The notes below the pieces were generated by a model. The model made no database searches and was not told the DNA's origin. It saw nothing but the letters and a program-made list of their open reading frames with translations. Shown piece by piece: positions 60,795 through 64,000 of a stretch of 64,000 nt of DNA. The stretch is taken from positions 3,348,001 through 3,412,000 of the forward strand of contig CBDAPQ010000005.1 in assembly GCA_965198485.1 (NCBI GenBank). The letters are read 5' to 3'. Within the stretch, counting starts at the first letter, position 1. Every line of letters begins with the position of its first letter. The DNA comes from RH-AL1 sp965198485. Lineage in GTDB: Bacteria > Pseudomonadota > Alphaproteobacteria > Rhizobiales > Beijerinckiaceae. A program made the translations under genes and the position numbers.

Positions 60795-62915
60795 TCAGCT
60801 CGCGAGCGCGACCTCGTCGCCTTGGGAGGCGGTGCGGATGAGCACGACGCCGAGGAAGTCGGGCCTCTCCGCGACGGCATCGATGGCGCCGACGAAATCG
60901 TGGCGCATCAAACCGTCCCAGCCGGCCACGAGCGCCAAGCCGTCGCACGCTTCGGCGAGCGCGATGGGCGCCGCAAGACCGTCGGCGAACGCCGGTCCGT
61001 CGAGAAGGACCAGATCGAAGCGCGCGCGCGCCTGATCGACGAAGGCGCGCAACACCTTGGCGGACCCCACCGCATCGAGGCCCTCGCCGCAGGGTAGCAC
61101 GGCGAAGAGGGGCCGCATGACCAAGGCCGCCGCCGCGGTCTTTGCGCCGGACAGCACTTCGGCGATGCCGGGGCGCCGGTCGAGATCGAGACGCGCGGAG
61201 AGCCCGCCGCCGGCATCGATCAGCAGCGCGCCGCGCCCCTGCCGCCCGAGGATGGTCGCAACGGCGAGCGCGAGGCTCGTCGCACCTTCGCCGGCTGAGA
61301 GCGGCGCCAGCGCTACCGCCCTTCCCTGCCCCGCTTTCGCCGGCGCGGCGAGCTTGTCGGCCAGCATTGCCGCAGCTTGCGCGAAGATACCGTCCGGACG
61401 CCGATCGAGCTCGGTCACGACATCCGCGCCGGCTCGCGTGCCGGGCACGCGGGCGAGGATGAAGGCGTTGCCGTGTAACAGGCTCGGCGACACCTCGACG
61501 AACGCGCCTCGTCGGCGCAGGTCGAGCCCGGCGGCGAGCCCCAGGCCGAGGATCAGCCCGGCGATCCCGGCGACCGGCACGATCAGCTTGGTCTTTGGCG
61601 AGGCGGGAGAGGTAGGCTCCAGCGCCGGCGAGATGAGGCGCGCGTCCGGCTCCTCGAAGGCCGATGCCTCCTGGGTCAGCTTGGCGCGATTGAGGAAGTT
61701 CTCGAACAGCGCCTTGTTGGCCATGTTGATGCGCTCGAGTTCGCGCAGCTTCACGCCGGTCTCGTTGTCGCCGCCGGTGACGCCCGACAATTGGTTGACC
61801 GTGGCGCGCATCGCATCCTCGCGCGCCTTGGCCACCTCGTAATCGTTGCGCAGCGTGGTCACGAGACGGTGGATCTCGGCGACGATGGCCTTGTCGTAGC
61901 CGGCGCGCTGTGCCCGGATCTGCGTGATGGCGGGATAGGCCGGCCCGTACATCGCGGAGAGGTCGGCCTCGCGCCGCATCAGGTCGGCCTGCTGGGTGCG
62001 CAGCTGCGAAACGGTGCTGGACCGGATGATCTCGGGCAAGGTGTCGAGGTTGGCGCCGGAGAGGCGGAAGCGCGCCGCCTGCTGGTAGCGGGCGAGCTTC
62101 TCGGCGGTATCGGTCGAGGACACCGCGAGCTGCTGGTTCAGGTCCTGCAGCTGTTGCTCGCTGACCGTGATGTTGCCCTGCGACATGTTGGTGGTCGTGA
62201 GATCGTGACTCTGCCGGAACGCGGCGACGGCGCTCTCCGACTGGCGAACCTGGTCGCGGAGGCGTCCGAGCCGTTCCTCGAAGAACGTTGCGGCCTGCTG
62301 CACCGATTTGACATGCACGTCGATCTGGTCCTCGACGTAGGTCGAGGCGAGAGAGTTGGCGAGCCGCGTGGCCTTGGCCGCATCCTTCGAGGAGACCGAG
62401 ATCGAGAGCACGTAGGTCTTGGCGACGCGAACGACTTCGACCTTGCCGAAGAGATGCACGATGACGGGCGCGAGCTTGGGATCGATGCCTTCGAGCGAAG
62501 GGACCTCGGCCTTCTTCAGCTTGACGCCCTTGAAAAGGCCGAGAAGACGGTCGAGCAGGCCGGGCTTCGCAGAGGCCGCAAACTCGGGATCCTCGGCGAG
62601 ATCGTCTTTCTCGATCACCTTGGCGAGGAGGCGGGTCGAAGTGATGATGGACACTTGGCTGTCGACGATCGAGGAATCGAGCGAAGAATCCGAAGCGCCG
62701 GCATCGTTGCCGAACATATGCTGCTTGCGCGGGTCCAGCAGGATCTGCGACGTCGCCGTGTAGACCGGCGTCATCATGAGACAGGCGAGGCCGGCGAGCA
62801 CCGCGCAGGCGACGGCGGTCCCGATCACGAGCCGCCAGCGTTTTCCAACGAAGCGCTGCACCTCGCCGAGATCGAGGCGGTCGAGATCGCGACTGGCGTC
62901 AGATGGTGGCGACAT
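60795..62915 (-). CDS. Wzz/ExoP-like chain-length protein with degenerate kinase domain
   Basis: A 706-residue inner-membrane protein. TM1 is about 27-48 (LVIGTAVACAVLAGLACLMM), a large periplasmic Wzz/coiled-coil region follows to about 440, TM2 is near 450-470 (VPVAGIAGLILGLGLAAGLD). The cytoplasmic part resembles a BY-kinase ATPase: Walker A' is LLIDAGGG and a VLLDGPAFAD motif, but the Walker A place reads APLSAGEGATSL, without the Lys, and the C-terminus has no tyrosine cluster. It probably controls chain length without autokinase activity. Neighbours are EPS-type. Confidence 0.85.
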   Translation of the reverse strand: MSPPSDASRDLDRLDLGEVQRFVGKRWRLVIGTAVACAVLAGLACLMMTPVYTATSQILLDPRKQHMFGNDAGASDSSLDSSIVDSQVSIITSTRLLAKVIEKDDLAEDPEFAASAKPGLLDRLLGLFKGVKLKKAEVPSLEGIDPKLAPVIVHLFGKVEVVRVAKTYVLSISVSSKDAAKATRLANSLASTYVEDQIDVHVKSVQQAATFFEERLGRLRDQVRQSESAVAAFRQSHDLTTTNMSQGNITVSEQQLQDLNQQLAVSSTDTAEKLARYQQAARFRLSGANLDTLPEIIRSSTVSQLRTQQADLMRREADLSAMYGPAYPAITQIRAQRAGYDKAIVAEIHRLVTTLRNDYEVAKAREDAMRATVNQLSGVTGGDNETGVKLRELERINMANKALFENFLNRAKLTQEASAFEEPDARLISPALEPTSPASPKTKLIVPVAGIAGLILGLGLAAGLDLRRRGAFVEVSPSLLHGNAFILARVPGTRAGADVVTELDRRPDGIFAQAAAMLADKLAAPAKAGQGRAVALAPLSAGEGATSLALAVATILGRQGRGALLIDAGGGLSARLDLDRRPGIAEVLSGAKTAAAALVMRPLFAVLPCGEGLDAVGSAKVLRAFVDQARARFDLVLLDGPAFADGLAAPIALAEACDGLALVAGWDGLMRHDFVGAIDAVAERPDFLGVVLIRTASQGDEVALAS

Positions 62916-63142
62916 GGGTCACGAGAACTCTTGCAAAGGAACCTGACGCACGTGCGAGATGGCTTGCGGCGTCGCCGCGACCGCCTAATGAAAGCTAATC
63001 AAACAGTCTTAAGCTTTCCTGTGCGCCCGCGCGCCGTGCCGGTAGCCCGACGCGCGGTTCTGCCGCTCGGCGTGGAGGCTCATCGCAAGCTTAGTCGTAG
63101 ACGCGCTCGACGCCATGCAACGGCTGCCCTTCGGATCGATCG

Positions 63143-63958
63143 TCATTTCCGCAGGTAGGCGGCGATCGACTTGACGTACATGAATGACGGGTTCGGGGTC
63201 TTGTCGATCGGCCAGCCCGAGCCGAGCGCCAGGTTCGCCAGGATGTACATCGGTTGGCGGTATTCGGGGCGCGTCGGCGTGCGCCAGACCTGCTTTCGAT
63301 TGAAATAGAAGGTCACCCAGTCGTGGTCGATCGCGACGCCGTAGCGATTGAAGTCGGCCGTGGCGCTGCCGGACGGGATAGGCACCACCGCTCCGTCGCC
63401 GAAGGTTTGCTTTCCATCGTACCACGTATGGACGTTGGCGTGGTACTCGTTGTCCGCACGGCCGTAATACTCGAAGACGTCGATCTCGGCCCCGGGCTTG
63501 GTGTCGATTCCCATCAGCCAGAACCCCGGCCAGGTACCCGGCCCCGGCGGCAGCTTGGTCTCGATCTCGAAGTAGCCAAAGAGCTGGGCGAAGCCGCCTG
63601 TTCCGCCGGGACCCTGACGATCACGCGAGCTGATCAGGCCCGAGCGCCACTTGCCGTCGGCGTCCCTGCGCGCCTCGATGCGTAGGAACCCGCTCGCGGT
63701 CTGGAACGGAAAGCCAAGCTCGGGATCGGTGAACTCGGCATCGCCGAAATCGCCGTGCCAGGGCGTGTGCGCGATCCACCGCGTGCCCGGCCCCCAGGCC
63801 GAGACGTCGAAGTGCTCGAAGTCTTCCGAAAAGGTCTTGCGGTATTCCGTGAGATCGAGGCGCGAGCCGCTATCGGCGCCGGTCGCGGCCGGGCTCGCAT
63901 CGCAGGCTGCCAGACCAAGGCAAGCGGCGAACGCGATCAGCTTGCGGTGGTGGATCAT
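63143..63958 (-). CDS. Glycoside hydrolase family 16 lipoprotein
   Basis: A 271-residue exported enzyme. The lipobox LAAC (C19) follows AFAACLG, so it is probably a lipoprotein. The GH16 active site is E158-I-D160-V-F-E163 (GAEIDVFEYYG), with substrate-groove residues in FGYFEIETKLPPGPGTWPGF. It resembles ExoK-type beta-glucanases that trim succinoglycan or similar. It heads the minus-strand EPS group; upstream genes are outside the window. Confidence 0.9.
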   Translation of the reverse strand: MIHHRKLIAFAACLGLAACDASPAATGADSGSRLDLTEYRKTFSEDFEHFDVSAWGPGTRWIAHTPWHGDFGDAEFTDPELGFPFQTASGFLRIEARRDADGKWRSGLISSRDRQGPGGTGGFAQLFGYFEIETKLPPGPGTWPGFWLMGIDTKPGAEIDVFEYYGRADNEYHANVHTWYDGKQTFGDGAVVPIPSGSATADFNRYGVAIDHDWVTFYFNRKQVWRTPTRPEYRQPMYILANLALGSGWPIDKTPNPSFMYVKSIAAYLRK

Positions 63959-64000
63959 CTTGCAACCCTCTCTCCGGGATTTCTCCCGCAGAAGCTTGAA

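Overview
The window is a GC-rich chromosomal segment of an alphaproteobacterium. The main grounds are the chvI-chvG-hprK-EIIA(Man)-HPr block, a long-form dCTP deaminase, a UvrB with a long N-terminal extension, purF next to a short-chain dehydrogenase gene, and a bacteriophytochrome. The sequence fits Hyphomicrobiales or a Reyranella-like lineage, but nothing here fixes the genus. No plasmid or phage backbone, rRNA operon or CRISPR array was seen. One tRNA (Arg, anticodon TCG) is present.

Layout. 0-4 kb: the start of a secreted protein at the left edge, a VOC protein, rlmN, a PilZ-like protein, small exported or basic proteins and a glycine-rich secreted protein. 4.3-5.1 kb: a frameshifted DUF559 endonuclease relic among hairpin repeats. 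5.1-7.9 kb: an AT-rich island with a HEPN/zinc-ribbon protein facing a three-gene operon (HNH nuclease, unknown protein, minimal nucleotidyltransferase), ending three bases from the uvrB stop codon. 8-26 kb: mostly housekeeping (uvrB, purF, ftsY) mixed with dehydrogenases, regulators (HxlR, LysR, a receiver-domain protein), a PCu(A)C copper chaperone, a transglutaminase-like protein and a B12-type radical SAM enzyme. 26-30 kb: tRNA-Arg, cytochrome b561, a family 2 glycosyltransferase and a DUF4424-like exported protein. 30.2-33.7 kb: a three-gene operon that reads as sphingolipid synthesis (serine palmitoyltransferase-like alpha-oxoamine synthase, a ceramide-synthase-like acyltransferase, and a close match to the eukaryotic sphingolipid delta-4 desaturase DEGS1). 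34-39 kb: cytochrome c, a bacteriophytochrome without a histidine kinase, dcd and a GNAT protein. 39.7-44.8 kb: an MFS transporter, then the nitrogen-type PTS parts and the ChvG/ChvI two-component system. 45-56.9 kb: flavin/PNPOx-type proteins, PhzF, Nudix, a CNT nucleoside transporter, a phosphoesterase, a glpD relic, small membrane proteins, a TetR-type regulator, a multicopper-oxidase-like protein lacking copper ligands, a CDF transporter, ptsN and hpf. 57-64 kb: a GMC oxidoreductase behind a 13-C tract, then an exopolysaccharide-type group (tandem alpha/beta hydrolase, Wzz/ExoP-like protein with a degenerate kinase domain, GH16 lipoprotein) that probably continues past the right edge.

The two parts most worth following up are the putative sphingolipid operon (30.2-33.7 kb) and the AT-rich HEPN / HNH-X-nucleotidyltransferase island (5.2-7.9 kb), which looks like an undescribed defence or toxin-antitoxin arrangement. 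The PTS-Ntr components (HPr, EIIA-Man, HprK, PtsN) and ChvG/ChvI would act together in nutrient and envelope-stress signalling. Intergenic repeats recur (a roughly 100-base element in three copies and a CTTCTCCC-type hairpin in three copies), and several genes are decayed or have lost catalytic residues. All identifications come from reading motifs; no database search was run.
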